Below, in pieces: positions 23,979-32,047 of a stretch of DNA of 32,186 nt. The notes under the pieces are model-generated. The model was not told the DNA's origin, ran no database searches, and saw only the letters and a program-made list of their open reading frames with translations. How positions within the stretch are numbered: position 1 is the first letter of the stretch; every line of letters begins with the position of its first letter. The stretch spans positions 1-32,186 of the forward strand of contig CALWMI010000039.1 of NCBI GenBank assembly GCA_944381745.1. The letters are read 5' to 3'. A program made the translations under genes and the position numbers. Source of the DNA: an uncultured Lachnospiraceae bacterium (lineage in GTDB: Bacteria; Bacillota; Clostridia; Lachnospirales; Lachnospiraceae).

Positions 23979-24476
23979 TCAGAGGGATTCCTCGAAGCCA
24001 AGCTCCTTCTTCAGGAAGAACTTTCGGACCATCTGATCCCAGGCCGCATCCAGGGATTTATCCATGGAGAACCGGCGCAGGGAGGTGGCGGTGGTGGCGG
24101 AGAGGCTGCCCCCAGCGTATTTGATGTTGAGGAACAGCCCGGCCACATCCGCCGCGTCCCAGGCAACCCCTGTCTGCCCGATCAGGCGGGCGGTGTTCGT
24201 GTCGGAGAGGCGGAAGACAAACTGAAAGGATAGGGGAGTCCTCTGGCCCCGGATGAGGGAGAGGCAGACCGGGCGCATGGACGCCCAGTACAGATAGCCA
24301 GCCTCCTGCCTGGGGACAGCATCCTCGGGATAGAAATCGGGGTGGATATGCCCGTCCAGGACCGCAGTGAAGCCGGTGGTGATGGAGGCTTCGGCGAGCA
24401 GGAAACCGTCGAAGGTATCTGTGAGCAGGAGCTGGGACATGAAAGCCTTCACCCCGGGAATTTGTAAAGCGAGCAT
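23979..24476 (-). CDS. DUF5721-family protein
   Basis: 165 residues, no signal or membrane segment. MLALQIPGVKAFMSQLLLTDTFDGFLLAEASITT, YLYWASMRPVCLSLIRGQRTPLSF, GLFLNIKYAGGSLSATTATSLRRFSMDK and AWDQMVRKFFLKKELGFEE agree with my memory of the Lachnospiraceae family DUF5721, whose function is unknown. The ATG at 24476 has AAGGAGG upstream; an upstream frame extension to 24524 is not supported. It converges on htpG, with 38 bp between stops and no clear terminator there, only direct repeats of GATCAGAGG. Confidence 0.78.
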   Translation of the reverse strand: MLALQIPGVKAFMSQLLLTDTFDGFLLAEASITTGFTAVLDGHIHPDFYPEDAVPRQEAGYLYWASMRPVCLSLIRGQRTPLSFQFVFRLSDTNTARLIGQTGVAWDAADVAGLFLNIKYAGGSLSATTATSLRRFSMDKSLDAAWDQMVRKFFLKKELGFEESL

Positions 24477-24527
24477 AAGAACAAGAACCTCCTTGTAGGT
24501 CAAGCCGCAGACGGCGTTTCTCACACC

Positions 24528-24557
24528 ATTATACTATGGGGCGGGGGCGGCGGACAA
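24528..24557 (-). promoter_or_regulatory. Promoter of the DUF5721 gene
   Basis: Minus strand: TTGTCC (24557-24552), 18 bp, TATAAT (24533-24528). The start codon is 52 bp downstream. A TATACT on the plus strand overlaps it (24530-24535) but has no matching -35 for the aminopeptidase. Confidence 0.7.
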
Positions 24558-24629
24558 GCGGCTTCTTTGCAAAATACGGGGGAATACGCACAGACAGAGA
24601 GGGATACGAAGCGATACAGGAGGAGAAAC

Positions 24630-25928
24630 ATGGAACATCTGAGAGAGACGGAAGAGCTCCGGCAGTTGATAAGGGAATCGGTGACGCCGTTCCACACCGT
24701 GGCGGCGGTGGAGAGAAGGCTGGCGGAGGCAGGGTTTGCGCAGCTGGCGCTGCGGGACAGCTGGAAGCTGGAGGCCGGAGGGAGATACTATATGAAGCAC
24801 CACGGCTCCAGCATTTTTGCATTTGCGGTGGGAGCGCATTACCGGCCAGGGGACAGCTTCCGCATGGCGGCCGCCCACACGGATTTCCCGGCGCTTAGGA
24901 TCAAGCCAAGCCCGGAGGTTTCACGGGAAGGCTACCGGCAGCTGAATGTGGAGGTGTATGGAGGGGCAATCCTGAACACCTGGCTGGACCGGCCGCTGTC
25001 TGTGGCCGGGCGGGTGGTCTTACGGAGCGGGGAGGTGTTCCGCCCTGAGGTGCGGCTGCTGGATGTGGGAAGGCCGGTGCTCACCATCCCGAACCTGGCC
25101 ATCCATCTCAACAAAGAGGTGAACAAGGGCGTGGAGCTGAACCGGCAGACGGATATGGAGCCGCTGGCTGGGCTCTGCGGGGAAAATGCCGGGGAGGAGC
25201 GGTTCTTCCTGGATTTCCTGGCCGGGGAGCTTGGGGTTCCCGCTGGGGACATCCTGGATTTTGAGCTGGGGCTCTACAATACGGAGGACAGCTGCTATGT
25301 GGGCTTGGGGGAGGAATTCCTCTCGGCGCCCCGGCTTGACAACGTAACCAGCGTCCAGGCGGTGCTCTCTGCGATCCTCAGCCCAGGGCGGGAGGAGGGC
25401 GTGAACCTGGCGGCCTTCTTCGACCACGAGGAGATCGGGAGCCGGACGAAGCAGGGGGCCGGTTCCAACCTGATGAACATGCTGGTGGAGAAGATCCTGC
25501 TGTCCCTGGGGGCCGGGCGGGAGCAGTTCCTGCGGGGGATGGAGGATTCCCTGCTTCTGTCTGTGGATGTGGGCCATGGGCTCCACCCCAACTATGTGAA
25601 GAAGAACGACCCCACCAACAAGGGTATCCTGGGCGGAGGCATAGCGGTCAAGGAGGCCGCCTCCCAGAGCTACGCCACGGACAGCGAGGCCATCGGCATT
25701 GTGCAGCAGCTCTGTGAAAGCCAGGGGCTCCCCTACCAGAAGTTTGTCAACCGCTCCGACGGCACGTCGGGGAGCACCCTGGGCAGCATCGCGTCTGCCA
25801 TGCTGCCGGTACGGACGGTGGACATCGGCGTGCCGCTTCTGGCCATGCACTCAGCCCGGGAGCTGATGGGGGCGCAGGACCAGAGAAGCCTGACGGAGCT
25901 TGTGAAGGCTTACTACCGGATCGGATAG
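24630..25928 (+). CDS. apeB: M18-family aminopeptidase
   Basis: 432 residues, usual length for M18 (aspartyl aminopeptidase, tetrahedral dodecamer, two Zn/Co ions). Features: RYYMKHHGSSIFAFAVG, AAHTDFPALRIKPSPE (metal His), YGGAILNTWLDRPLSVAGRV, LDNVTSVQA, FFDHEEIGSRTKQGAGS (Glu ligand and catalytic Glu), VGHGLHPNY, and MHSARE (C-terminal His ligand). Removes N-terminal, mainly acidic, amino acids from peptides. ATG at 24630 has AGGAGGAG 6-7 nt upstream, better than the in-frame ATG at 24567, which has none. No obvious promoter; it may be transcribed from the divergent region. A long inverted repeat lies 80 bp after the stop. Confidence 0.93.
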   Translation: MEHLRETEELRQLIRESVTPFHTVAAVERRLAEAGFAQLALRDSWKLEAGGRYYMKHHGSSIFAFAVGAHYRPGDSFRMAAAHTDFPALRIKPSPEVSREGYRQLNVEVYGGAILNTWLDRPLSVAGRVVLRSGEVFRPEVRLLDVGRPVLTIPNLAIHLNKEVNKGVELNRQTDMEPLAGLCGENAGEERFFLDFLAGELGVPAGDILDFELGLYNTEDSCYVGLGEEFLSAPRLDNVTSVQAVLSAILSPGREEGVNLAAFFDHEEIGSRTKQGAGSNLMNMLVEKILLSLGAGREQFLRGMEDSLLLSVDVGHGLHPNYVKKNDPTNKGILGGGIAVKEAASQSYATDSEAIGIVQQLCESQGLPYQKFVNRSDGTSGSTLGSIASAMLPVRTVDIGVPLLAMHSARELMGAQDQRSLTELVKAYYRIG

Positions 25929-26007
25929 CGCCAGTGTGCAACAGCGGGAAGTGTTCAAGCACCGTATTGTCCCTTGTACACCGACGGTATAATTTCTTAT
26001 GAATGTG

Positions 26008-26060
26008 CAGCAGAAGGGGGGAGCGCCCTGCCATTGACGGCGGCGCTCCCCCTTCTGCTG
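26008..26060. terminator. 19-bp inverted repeat between convergent genes
   Basis: CAGCAGAAGGGGGG-AGCGCC (26008-26026) pairs with GGCGCTCCCCCTTCTGCTG (26042-26060) over 18-19 bp with one extra G, 15-nt loop. A moderate T-rich stretch (GTGTCTGGTTTT) follows on the plus strand, none on the minus. It is the natural end signal for the aminopeptidase and, more weakly, for the CoA-transferase. Confidence 0.7.
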
Positions 26061-26094
26061 GGTGTGTCTGGTTTTCCCTTCTGCCAGCGCGCAG

Positions 26095-26140
26095 GCTTTT
26101 GCCGTCCTGCGTCAGCGGCTTTTGCCGTCCTGCGTCAGCG
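26095..26140. repeat. 23-bp perfect tandem duplication at the CoA-transferase 3' end
   Basis: Two identical, adjacent 23-bp units (26095-26117, 26118-26140), beginning GCTTTTGCCGTCC. The second unit contains the CoA-transferase stop codon (26135-26137), so the duplication straddles the gene end. Confidence 0.93.
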
Positions 26141-27475
26141 GCGGTTGCTCCTTCTCCAGATATGCATCTTCTCGGCCTCCTTGACCAGCTCGTCGCGGAA
26201 ATCCGGGTGGGCGACGGAGATGATGGCCTCCGCCTTCTGCCAGGTGGCCATGCCCTTCAGGTTCACCTTCCCGTACTCAGTCACCAGGTAGTGGGTGTTG
26301 GCCCGGGTGTCGGTGACGATGGAGCCGGGGGCCAGGGTGGGGCGGATGCGGGATTTCAGCTGCCCATCCTTGCCCCGGAAGGTGGAGGAGCAGCAGATAA
26401 AGCTCTTGCCGCCCTTGGACAGGTAGGCGCCCATGACGAAATCCAGCTGTCCGCCGGCACCGCTGATATGGCGGACGCCTGCGCTCTCGGCGTTCACCTG
26501 GCCGAAGAGATCCACGTCCACGGCATTGTTGATGGACATAAAGTTGTCCAGGGCAGCGATGGTGCGCACATCGTTGGTATAGTCCACAGGGACGGACATG
26601 CACTGCGGGTTATCGTCCAGGTAGTCGTAGAGCTTCTTCGTGCCTGCGCCGAAGGCGTACACCTGGCGGCCCTTATCGATGTTCTTCCGGCTGCCGGTGA
26701 TTTTGCCCGCGTTGGCGATATCCACGAAGGCGTCCACGTACATCTCGGTGTGTACGCCCAGATCCTTCAGATCCGATTTGGCAATGAGGGAGCCCACGGC
26801 GTTGGGCATGCCGCCGATGCCAAGCTGCAGGCAGGCGCCGTCCGGGATCTCCTCCACAATCAGGCGGGCGACAGCCTCGTCCACCTCCGAGGGGGCGGCG
26901 CTGGGCAGGATCCCGATGGCAGGGCTTGAGCCCTCCACAATCTTATCCACGCGGGAAATGTGGATGCCCTCCTGGAAGCCGCCCAGGCAGCGGGGCATAT
27001 TCTGGTTGACCTCCACAAGGATCACCTTGGCCTTCTGACAGACGGCGTCCAGGTGGGAGCCGTTGGGGCCGAAATTGAAATAGCCGTGGCTGTCCATCGG
27101 GGCGACCTGGAACATGGCCACATCCACCGCCTCCACGTTCTCCCGGTAGAAGCGGGGAAGCTCGGAGTAGCGCATGGGGGCGTAGTAGGCGAAGCCCTGG
27201 TCGATGGCCTTGCGCTCCACGCCGGACATGTGCCAGGAATTCCAGCAGAAATGTTCTTCTGGGTGGTCTATCTGAAAAATTGCAGGCGCAGACAGGGCGA
27301 CGCCGCCCCGGACCTTCACGCCGGTGAGCTCGCCCATGCGCGCGGCCAGCGCCCGGTCCAGGTCTGCGGGATGGCCGGTACACCAGCCATAGTCCACCCA
27401 GTCTCCGCTCTTCACGGCCTTGACAGCCTCTGCGGCGGTTGTGAGTTTAGAAGCGTACTCTTCTGTGTAGTTCAT
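26135..27475 (-). CDS. but: Butyryl-CoA:acetate CoA-transferase
   Basis: 446 residues. It exchanges CoA between butyryl-CoA and acetate, giving butyrate and acetyl-CoA, the main butyrate-forming step of many Lachnospiraceae. [73 protein letters not shown] (Glu244, the likely CoA-thioester Glu), [30 protein letters not shown] and the end KMHIWRRSN match the Roseburia-type enzyme as I remember it. The 4-hydroxybutyrate CoA-transferases share the fold, so the substrate is inferred. ATG at 27475 with GGAGGAG; an in-frame start at 27511 is discarded. Monocistronic, minus strand, with its own promoter. Confidence 0.9.
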   Translation of the reverse strand: MNYTEEYASKLTTAAEAVKAVKSGDWVDYGWCTGHPADLDRALAARMGELTGVKVRGGVALSAPAIFQIDHPEEHFCWNSWHMSGVERKAIDQGFAYYAPMRYSELPRFYRENVEAVDVAMFQVAPMDSHGYFNFGPNGSHLDAVCQKAKVILVEVNQNMPRCLGGFQEGIHISRVDKIVEGSSPAIGILPSAAPSEVDEAVARLIVEEIPDGACLQLGIGGMPNAVGSLIAKSDLKDLGVHTEMYVDAFVDIANAGKITGSRKNIDKGRQVYAFGAGTKKLYDYLDDNPQCMSVPVDYTNDVRTIAALDNFMSINNAVDVDLFGQVNAESAGVRHISGAGGQLDFVMGAYLSKGGKSFICCSSTFRGKDGQLKSRIRPTLAPGSIVTDTRANTHYLVTEYGKVNLKGMATWQKAEAIISVAHPDFRDELVKEAEKMHIWRRSNRR

Positions 27476-27542
27476 AGTAAGTTCTCCTCCTGTCAAATAT
27501 GATGCCATCATTCCGTTTGCCTCAAAAACGAAAGCAGCCGCC

Positions 27543-27589
27543 GTAAGATGGTTGCCTCTATCTTACCGTCCGGGACAGAAGTTTGTCAA
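27543..27589 (-). promoter_or_regulatory. Promoter and dyad of the CoA-transferase gene
   Basis: Minus strand: TTGACA (27589-27584), 18 bp, TAAGAT (27565-27560). The -10 lies in an inverted repeat, GTAAGAT/ATCTTAC (27543-27549 and 27560-27566, 10-bp spacing), a candidate operator or 5' hairpin. The 319-bp gap 27476-27794 also holds an AT-rich stretch (27660-27720) with the possible degV promoter; nothing else was recognised. Confidence 0.7.
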
Positions 27590-27645
27590 GAAAGAGGCCG
27601 TCAGCCGCAGTGGGAAAAGATTCCGGAAAAATGGAGAGAAAGCTC

Positions 27646-27701
27646 TTTTCAAACGGGGGGAACTGTGATACGATTACATGGTATTAAATACTACATATGA
27701 T
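27646..27701 (+). promoter_or_regulatory. Possible degV promoters
   Basis: Two overlapping candidates: TTTTCA (27646-27651), 17 bp, TACGAT (27669-27674); and TTACAT (27674-27679), 16 bp, TATGAT (27696-27701). Both precede the degV ATG by about 90-120 bp. A short hairpin TGCGGT/ACCGCA is at 27720-27739. Confidence 0.4.
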
Positions 27702-27794
27702 ATTTTTTAATGATAGAAGATGCGGTTTTTGCAGACCGCAGGCCGTGGCCGGCAGGATGCTGGGACGGGCAGGAAAGTTAGAGGAGGTATAGAC

Positions 27795-28637
27795 ATGGAT
27801 TACAAGATCGTCATTGACAGCTGCGGGGAGGTGCCGGAGGAGTGGAAGCAGGAGGGAAGGTACGAGAATGTCCCGCTGGAGATCGATGTGGACGGGTGCC
27901 GGATTGTGGACGACGAGAGCTTTGACCAGGCGGATTTTCTGAGGAGAGTGGCCGCAAGCCCAGAGTGTCCCAAGTCCTCCTGCCCCTCCCCGGAGCAGTA
28001 CCTGCAGGCGTACGAGAGAGGGGAGGCGGGCTGCGTCTATGTGGTGACGCTGTCAGAGCAGCTCAGCGGCTCGTACAACAGCGCTGTGCTGGCGATGAAC
28101 CTGTTCCAGGAGAAGCACCCGGACAGGCAGATCCATGTGTTCAACTCCAGAAGCGCCTCCATCGGGCAGACGCTGATTGGCAGGAAGGCGGAGCAGCTCC
28201 ACCTCTCGGGGAAGGACTTCCAGGAGGTGGTGAGGGAGACGGAGCAGTATGTGCAGGACATGAACACGTATTTTGTCCTGGAATCCCTGGAGACGCTGCG
28301 CAAGAACGGGAGGCTTACCGGGCTCAAGGCCTTTGTGGCGTCGGCGCTGAACATCAAGCCGGTGATGGGGGCCACGCCCGAGGGAACTATCTGCCAGCTC
28401 AGCCAGGCCAGAGGAATCAACAAGGCGCTGAAGAAGATGGTGGAGATCATGAAGAGGGAAGTGAAGGATCCCGCAGGGAAGATACTGGCAATCTCCCACT
28501 GCAACTGCCTGGAGCGGGCGCTGGGGGTCAAGCGGGAGATCGAGAAGGACATGAAGTTCCAGGACATCCTGGTGCTCAATACGCGGGGCATCAGCAGCCT
28601 GTATGCTAACGACGGCGGGATTATCATGTGCGTCTAG
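27795..28637 (+). CDS. degV: DegV-family fatty-acid-binding protein
   Basis: 280 residues. DegV proteins bind a fatty acid in a two-domain fold and in several Firmicutes (FakB-type) present it to a fatty-acid kinase. Marks: KIVIDSCGEVPEEW near the start, PKSSCPSPEQYLQAYERGE, VYVVTLSEQLSGSYNSAV, RKAEQLHLSGKDFQEVV, LESLETLRKNGRLTGLKAFV, LNIKPVM and the final ISHCNCLERA. ATG at 27795 with AGAGGAGG; the in-frame start at 27720 is not supported. Whether it acts with a FakA kinase cannot be told here. Confidence 0.92.
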   Translation: MDYKIVIDSCGEVPEEWKQEGRYENVPLEIDVDGCRIVDDESFDQADFLRRVAASPECPKSSCPSPEQYLQAYERGEAGCVYVVTLSEQLSGSYNSAVLAMNLFQEKHPDRQIHVFNSRSASIGQTLIGRKAEQLHLSGKDFQEVVRETEQYVQDMNTYFVLESLETLRKNGRLTGLKAFVASALNIKPVMGATPEGTICQLSQARGINKALKKMVEIMKREVKDPAGKILAISHCNCLERALGVKREIEKDMKFQDILVLNTRGISSLYANDGGIIMCV

Positions 28638-28655
28638 TCTCTGCGCAGGCAGCAG

Positions 28656-28685
28656 TTGACAAAGCGGGACATACAATGGTATTTT
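28656..28685 (+). promoter_or_regulatory. Promoter upstream of rpiB
   Basis: TTGACA (28656-28661), 18 bp, TATTTT (28680-28685). A second -10-like TATAAT (28706-28711) has only TTTTAG as -35. AT-rich leader follows, with a 13-bp direct repeat. Confidence 0.55.
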
Positions 28686-28714
28686 TAGTATGGTATTTTT
28701 GTTGGTATAATTTT

Positions 28715-28740
28715 AGTATTGCATTTTAGTATTGCATTTT
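28715..28740. repeat. 13-bp tandem duplication in the rpiB leader
   Basis: AGTATTGCATTTT occurs twice in tandem (28715-28727, 28728-28740), perfect copies, between the -10 region and the rpiB Shine-Dalgarno. Confidence 0.85.
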
Positions 28741-28795
28741 TCGTGCCGTGAATTTTACGATGGCAGGGAGATTTCGTACGGGAGGAGTTTGAACT

Positions 28796-29260
28796 ATGAG
28801 GATCGGCTTTGGATGTGACCATGCTGCTGCGGAGCTGAAGGAAGAGCTTCTGCACTATATGGAGGAGAAGGGCCACGAGTGTGTGGACTACGGGATCAGC
28901 CCAGGAGAGAAGGCAGATTACCCGGTGCAGGGACGCAAGGTGGCGGAGGCCATCACTGCGGGAGAGGTGGAGAAGGGCGTCCTGATCTGCGGGACAGGCG
29001 TGGGGATTTCCCTGGCTGCCAACAAGGTGCCGGGTATCCGCGCGGCAGTGTGCAGCGAGCCGTACACGGCCCGTCTGTCGGTACAGCACAACAACGCCAA
29101 CATCATCGCCATGGGCGCCAGGGTCGTGGGGCCGGAGCTGGCGAAGATGATTCTGGACGAGTTCTTCGGAGCCAGGTTTGAGGGCGGAAGGCACGCAGCC
29201 AGAGTGGATTTGATCAGAGATATCGAAGAGCACTATACAGGGAAGAAGCCGGAGCTGTAA
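28796..29260 (+). CDS. rpiB: Ribose-5-phosphate isomerase B
   Basis: 154 residues. It interconverts ribose 5-phosphate and ribulose 5-phosphate in the pentose phosphate pathway. MRIGFGCDHAAAELK gives the Asp8-His9 sugar-binding pair, DYPVQGRKVAEAI, and GVLICGTGVGISLAANKVPGIRAAVC carries catalytic Cys65 and the phosphate loop; QHNNANIIAMGARVVG and the C-terminal ARVDLIRDIEEHY complete the family pattern. ATG at 28796 with GGAGGAG. A terminator follows. RpiB and galactose-6-phosphate isomerase LacB share this fold; the single-subunit set favours RpiB. Confidence 0.94.
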   Translation: MRIGFGCDHAAAELKEELLHYMEEKGHECVDYGISPGEKADYPVQGRKVAEAITAGEVEKGVLICGTGVGISLAANKVPGIRAAVCSEPYTARLSVQHNNANIIAMGARVVGPELAKMILDEFFGARFEGGRHAARVDLIRDIEEHYTGKKPEL

Positions 29261-29279
29261 GAAATGCAAAGCCCGGCAT

Positions 29280-29327
29280 GCGGACGGTTTTGACGGCGCA
29301 GGCGTCTTGCAAAATCCGCTCTTTTTT
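29280..29327 (+). terminator. Terminator after rpiB
   Basis: GCGGA (29280-29284) pairs with TCCGC (29315-29319), with inner TTTTGACG/CGTC...AAAA pairing, followed by CTCTTTTTT. It overlaps the -35 of the next promoter. Confidence 0.65.
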
Positions 29328-29335
29328 AGTACAAT
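29307..29335 (+). promoter_or_regulatory. Promoter of the small membrane protein-nrdR operon
   Basis: TTGCAA (29307-29312), 17 bp, TACAAT (29330-29335), 48 bp before the ATG. The -35 is inside the 3' arm of the rpiB terminator. Confidence 0.7.
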
Positions 29336-29383
29336 AAGTACGTTCGGGCGGATACGCCCGGCGGGAGGAAGGAGTCAGGCAGG

Positions 29384-29623
29384 ATGAGCCAGGAGAAAGT
29401 AGACAGATATAAGGAACAGAAAGCGAACCGCAAGGAGATTATCAAGAAGGAGAAGCAGGAGAAGGCTGTGCGCAGGGGCATCGGCATCCTGGTGGCCGCT
29501 GTGTGCGTTGTGTGGCTGGGATACTCGGTGGTGGACTGGGTGAACCGCCCGGACACTTCCCAGGCGCAGATTAACCTGGACGCCTACTACGACTATGTGA
29601 ACGGCATGGGCGGCGAAGGCTAA
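29384..29623 (+). CDS. Small single-span membrane protein
   Basis: 79 residues. A highly charged, Lys/Glu-rich N-terminal helix (about 1-30, QEKVDRYKEQKANRKEIIKK) precedes one hydrophobic span (about 32-52, GIGILVAAVCVVWLGYSVV), then a short polar tail ending DAYYDYVNGMGGEG. The basic N-terminus is presumably cytoplasmic. I do not recognise a named family. It starts 48 bp after its promoter and ends 16 bp before nrdR, so both are probably co-transcribed. Confidence 0.75.
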   Translation: MSQEKVDRYKEQKANRKEIIKKEKQEKAVRRGIGILVAAVCVVWLGYSVVDWVNRPDTSQAQINLDAYYDYVNGMGGEG

Positions 29624-29639
29624 GGCAGGAGGTGCCAGG

Positions 29640-30089
29640 ATGAAGTGTCCGTTTTGCGGGGAAGACAATACGAGGGTGATCGATTCCAGGCCGGCAGACG
29701 ACAACAGCTCCATCCGCAGGAGAAGGCTGTGCGACGCCTGCCAGAAGCGGTTTACGACCTATGAGAAGGTGGAGACAATCCCCCTTGTGGTGATCAAGAA
29801 GGACAACAACCGGGAGCAGTACGACCGGAACAAGATTCTGGCCGGGGTGCTGCGGGCCTGCCACAAGCGCCCGATTTCCATCCATCAGATCAACGAGCTG
29901 GTGGACTCGGTGGAGACGGAGATCTTCAACCGGGAGGAGCGGGAGATCCGCAGCGGCGAGATCGGCGAGATGGTCATGGAGCGGCTCAAAGACCTGGAGG
30001 CAGTGGCCTATGTGCGTTTCGCCTCTGTGTACCGAGAGTTCAAGGATGTGAACACCTTCATGGACGAATTGAAGAAATTTTTGAAATAG
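29640..30089 (+). CDS. nrdR: NrdR, ribonucleotide reductase repressor
   Basis: 149 residues. NrdR binds NrdR boxes in front of ribonucleotide reductase genes and senses ATP/dATP via an ATP-cone. The N-terminal zinc ribbon has Cys3, Cys6, Cys31 and Cys34 (MKCPFCGEDNTRVIDSR, RRLCDACQKRF). The ATP-cone follows (FTTYEKVETIPLVVIKKDNNREQYDRNK to about 135). ATG at 29640 has CAGGAGG. No NrdR box pair or nrd gene was seen in this window. A terminator lies just after the stop. Confidence 0.96.
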   Translation: MKCPFCGEDNTRVIDSRPADDNSSIRRRRLCDACQKRFTTYEKVETIPLVVIKKDNNREQYDRNKILAGVLRACHKRPISIHQINELVDSVETEIFNREEREIRSGEIGEMVMERLKDLEAVAYVRFASVYREFKDVNTFMDELKKFLK

Positions 30090-30103
30090 GAAGGACAGAC
30101 AAG

Positions 30104-30145
30104 CCCTTGCGGCAAGCTTTACCGGCTCGCTGCGAGGGTGTTTTT
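30104..30145 (+). terminator. Terminator after nrdR
   Basis: CCCTTGC (30104-30110) pairs with GCGAGGG (30132-30138) including one G-U pair, inner partial pairing, then TGTTTTT (30139-30145). Confidence 0.75.
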
Positions 30146-30191
30146 ATGGGCGGGCAGAGAAAACCGGCCGGGCAATCAGGAGGAGGACAGC

Positions 30192-30863
30192 ATGATTGAA
30201 GTTTATTATGCGGAAGATGATGAAACGATTGGCAAATCCGTAAAAGAATATTTGGAACAGCAGAATTGCAAAGTGGCAGTTTTTGATAGAATTGCCGATG
30301 TCAGGAAGGCGTTACTCGGCCATTTGCCTACGGTCGTCCTGCTGGACTGGAATATGCCGGACGGGCAAGGAAATGAATTGTGCCTTTGGATTCGGGAGAG
30401 ATGGAAGGCCCTGCCGGTTGTCTATTTGACCGTCCGCGGCGATTCCCATGACATGGTTGCCGGTTTCCAAAACGGGGCGGATGATTATGTGGTGAAGCCC
30501 TTCGACCTTGCTGTGTTGTATTCCCGTATTTTGGCGCTGCTGCGGAGAACCGAAGGCGCAGCCAGCACAAAGTTGTTCTGCGATGGCTTGCTGTTGGACA
30601 AAGAGAAAATGGCCGTCTATGACGGGCAGAAAGAAATCGCCGTAAGCCAGCCGGAGTACCGTATTCTTCAGATCCTGATGGAGAACAAGGGAAAAACGGT
30701 CACCCGGAACCAGCTGTTAGAGCAGGTCTGGGATTGCAGCGGGAACTATGTAAACGACAACACGCTGACGGTCACAATGAAAAGGCTGCGGGAAAAGCTG
30801 AATCACCCAGCCTGCCTGAAGACAATCCGAAGCTTTGGCTACCGTATGGAGGACACACAATGA
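30192..30863 (+). CDS. OmpR-family response regulator
   Basis: 223 residues. The receiver domain (1-115) has acidic pair Asp9-Asp10, phospho-acceptor Asp52 (LLDWNMPDG), Thr80 and Lys102 (VVKPFDL). The C-terminal winged helix (about 130-223) shows ISQPEYRILQILMENKGKTVTRNQLLEQVWD, with a TVTMKRLREKL recognition helix and GYRMED at the end. ATG at 30192 has AGGAGGA just upstream. Base use changes here: AT-rich third positions (GAAGATGATGAAACG) compared with the GC-rich genes before. It forms an ATGA-coupled pair with the kinase. Such pairs usually control an adjacent transporter, which would lie beyond the window. Confidence 0.93.
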   Translation: MIEVYYAEDDETIGKSVKEYLEQQNCKVAVFDRIADVRKALLGHLPTVVLLDWNMPDGQGNELCLWIRERWKALPVVYLTVRGDSHDMVAGFQNGADDYVVKPFDLAVLYSRILALLRRTEGAASTKLFCDGLLLDKEKMAVYDGQKEIAVSQPEYRILQILMENKGKTVTRNQLLEQVWDCSGNYVNDNTLTVTMKRLREKLNHPACLKTIRSFGYRMEDTQ

Positions 30864-32047
30864 GTGAAAAGTGGAGACAAAAAACCCTTCTGATTTTTCC
30901 GTTTGCTGTTCTTGCGGCGGGCATGATACTTACCTCCGCGTTCTTCTTGCACACGTACCGGCAGATCGCGTTTGAACACACTTCGGCATTATGCGAAACC
31001 ATATTGGCAAATGTTCCGGAAGCAGAGCCGCAGGTATTGGAGGCCCTGAAAGAATATCATTCCTTGACGGAGAAAGGGCTTAGCGGGAACGGTTATCTGG
31101 GAAAATACGGATACCGGGCCGATGATTTTTGCCGTGGTTTTCCGCTGGGCACCGTGCTTTTTCCGATTCTATGTTTCCTTGCGGCCGCCTGCGCCTTCGC
31201 GGCCGGAACTTTTCTGTCCCGCAGAAAAAACCGAGAGAGGATCGCCGGTTTGACGGAGTATTTAGAGAAAGTCAACACCGGCGCAGGAGGGACATTGATA
31301 CCAACACAGGAAGATGAATATTCCCATTTGCAGGACGAGATATACAAAACAGTCACGGCACTTTATCAAACGAGGGAAGCGGCAGTTGCCGCAAAGAGAA
31401 ATTTTGCAGAGAACCTGGCGAATATCGCCCACCAGCTGAAAACACCCATCACAGCGGCTTTTTTGTCGCTGCAGCTGATGGAAAGAGAGATTCCGGGGGC
31501 TTGCGCAGAGCAGGTCAAACAGCAGTTAAACCGCCTAAACCGTCTGGAAGAATCTTTGCTCATGCTTTCCAAAATCGACGCCGGAACGCTGCCGCTCAAG
31601 CGGGAAGCGGTTGACCTCTATACCGTGCTGAATCTGGCGGCAGATAATCTGAGCGATCTATTGCGGAAAAATCACATATCGGTTGCCATCCCAGAAAATG
31701 GCTGCATGGAATTTGCGGGAGATTTGGAATGGACAATGGAAGCCCTCATCAATCTTCTAAAGAATTGCATGGAACATTCCAGTCCTGGGGGCGTCGTCCA
31801 TTGTGACTACGCGGGCAATCCCCTCTATGTAGAAATTCGGGTATGGGACGACGGGGCCGGCTTTGACGCAGAGGACTTACCGCATCTGTTCGACCGGTTT
31901 TACCGGGGGCGGCGTGGGACGCCCGGTGGAATCGGAATTGGCCTGGCTCTTGCCCGCTCCATCTTTGCATTGCAGAACGGAACCATAACCGCCTGCAATT
32001 TGCAAAATGGCGGCGCCTGTTTTGAAATCAGGATATACCGTCACTGA
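30860..32047 (+). CDS. Sensor histidine kinase
   Basis: 395 residues. Two membrane helices (about 9-32 and 96-119) flank a ~63-residue extracytoplasmic loop; this short sensor is typical of kinases that sense peptides or antibiotics. A HAMP-like linker (about 120-175) leads to the H-box AENLANIAHQLKTPITAAF (His191), then the N-box EALINLLKNCMEHS, and G-boxes DDGAGFDAEDLPHLFDRF and GIGIGLALARSI. The ATG overlaps the regulator's stop (ATGA) and has GGAGG upstream. As in the regulator, base composition is less GC-rich than the genes upstream. No cognate target gene is visible. Confidence 0.94.
   Translation: MSEKWRQKTLLIFPFAVLAAGMILTSAFFLHTYRQIAFEHTSALCETILANVPEAEPQVLEALKEYHSLTEKGLSGNGYLGKYGYRADDFCRGFPLGTVLFPILCFLAAACAFAAGTFLSRRKNRERIAGLTEYLEKVNTGAGGTLIPTQEDEYSHLQDEIYKTVTALYQTREAAVAAKRNFAENLANIAHQLKTPITAAFLSLQLMEREIPGACAEQVKQQLNRLNRLEESLLMLSKIDAGTLPLKREAVDLYTVLNLAADNLSDLLRKNHISVAIPENGCMEFAGDLEWTMEALINLLKNCMEHSSPGGVVHCDYAGNPLYVEIRVWDDGAGFDAEDLPHLFDRFYRGRRGTPGGIGIGLALARSIFALQNGTITACNLQNGGACFEIRIYRH

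Noticed and set aside
23941-23990. Terminator between htpG and the DUF5721 gene
   Set aside because: Only direct repeats of GATCAGAGG are present; no stable stem with a U-tract on either strand.
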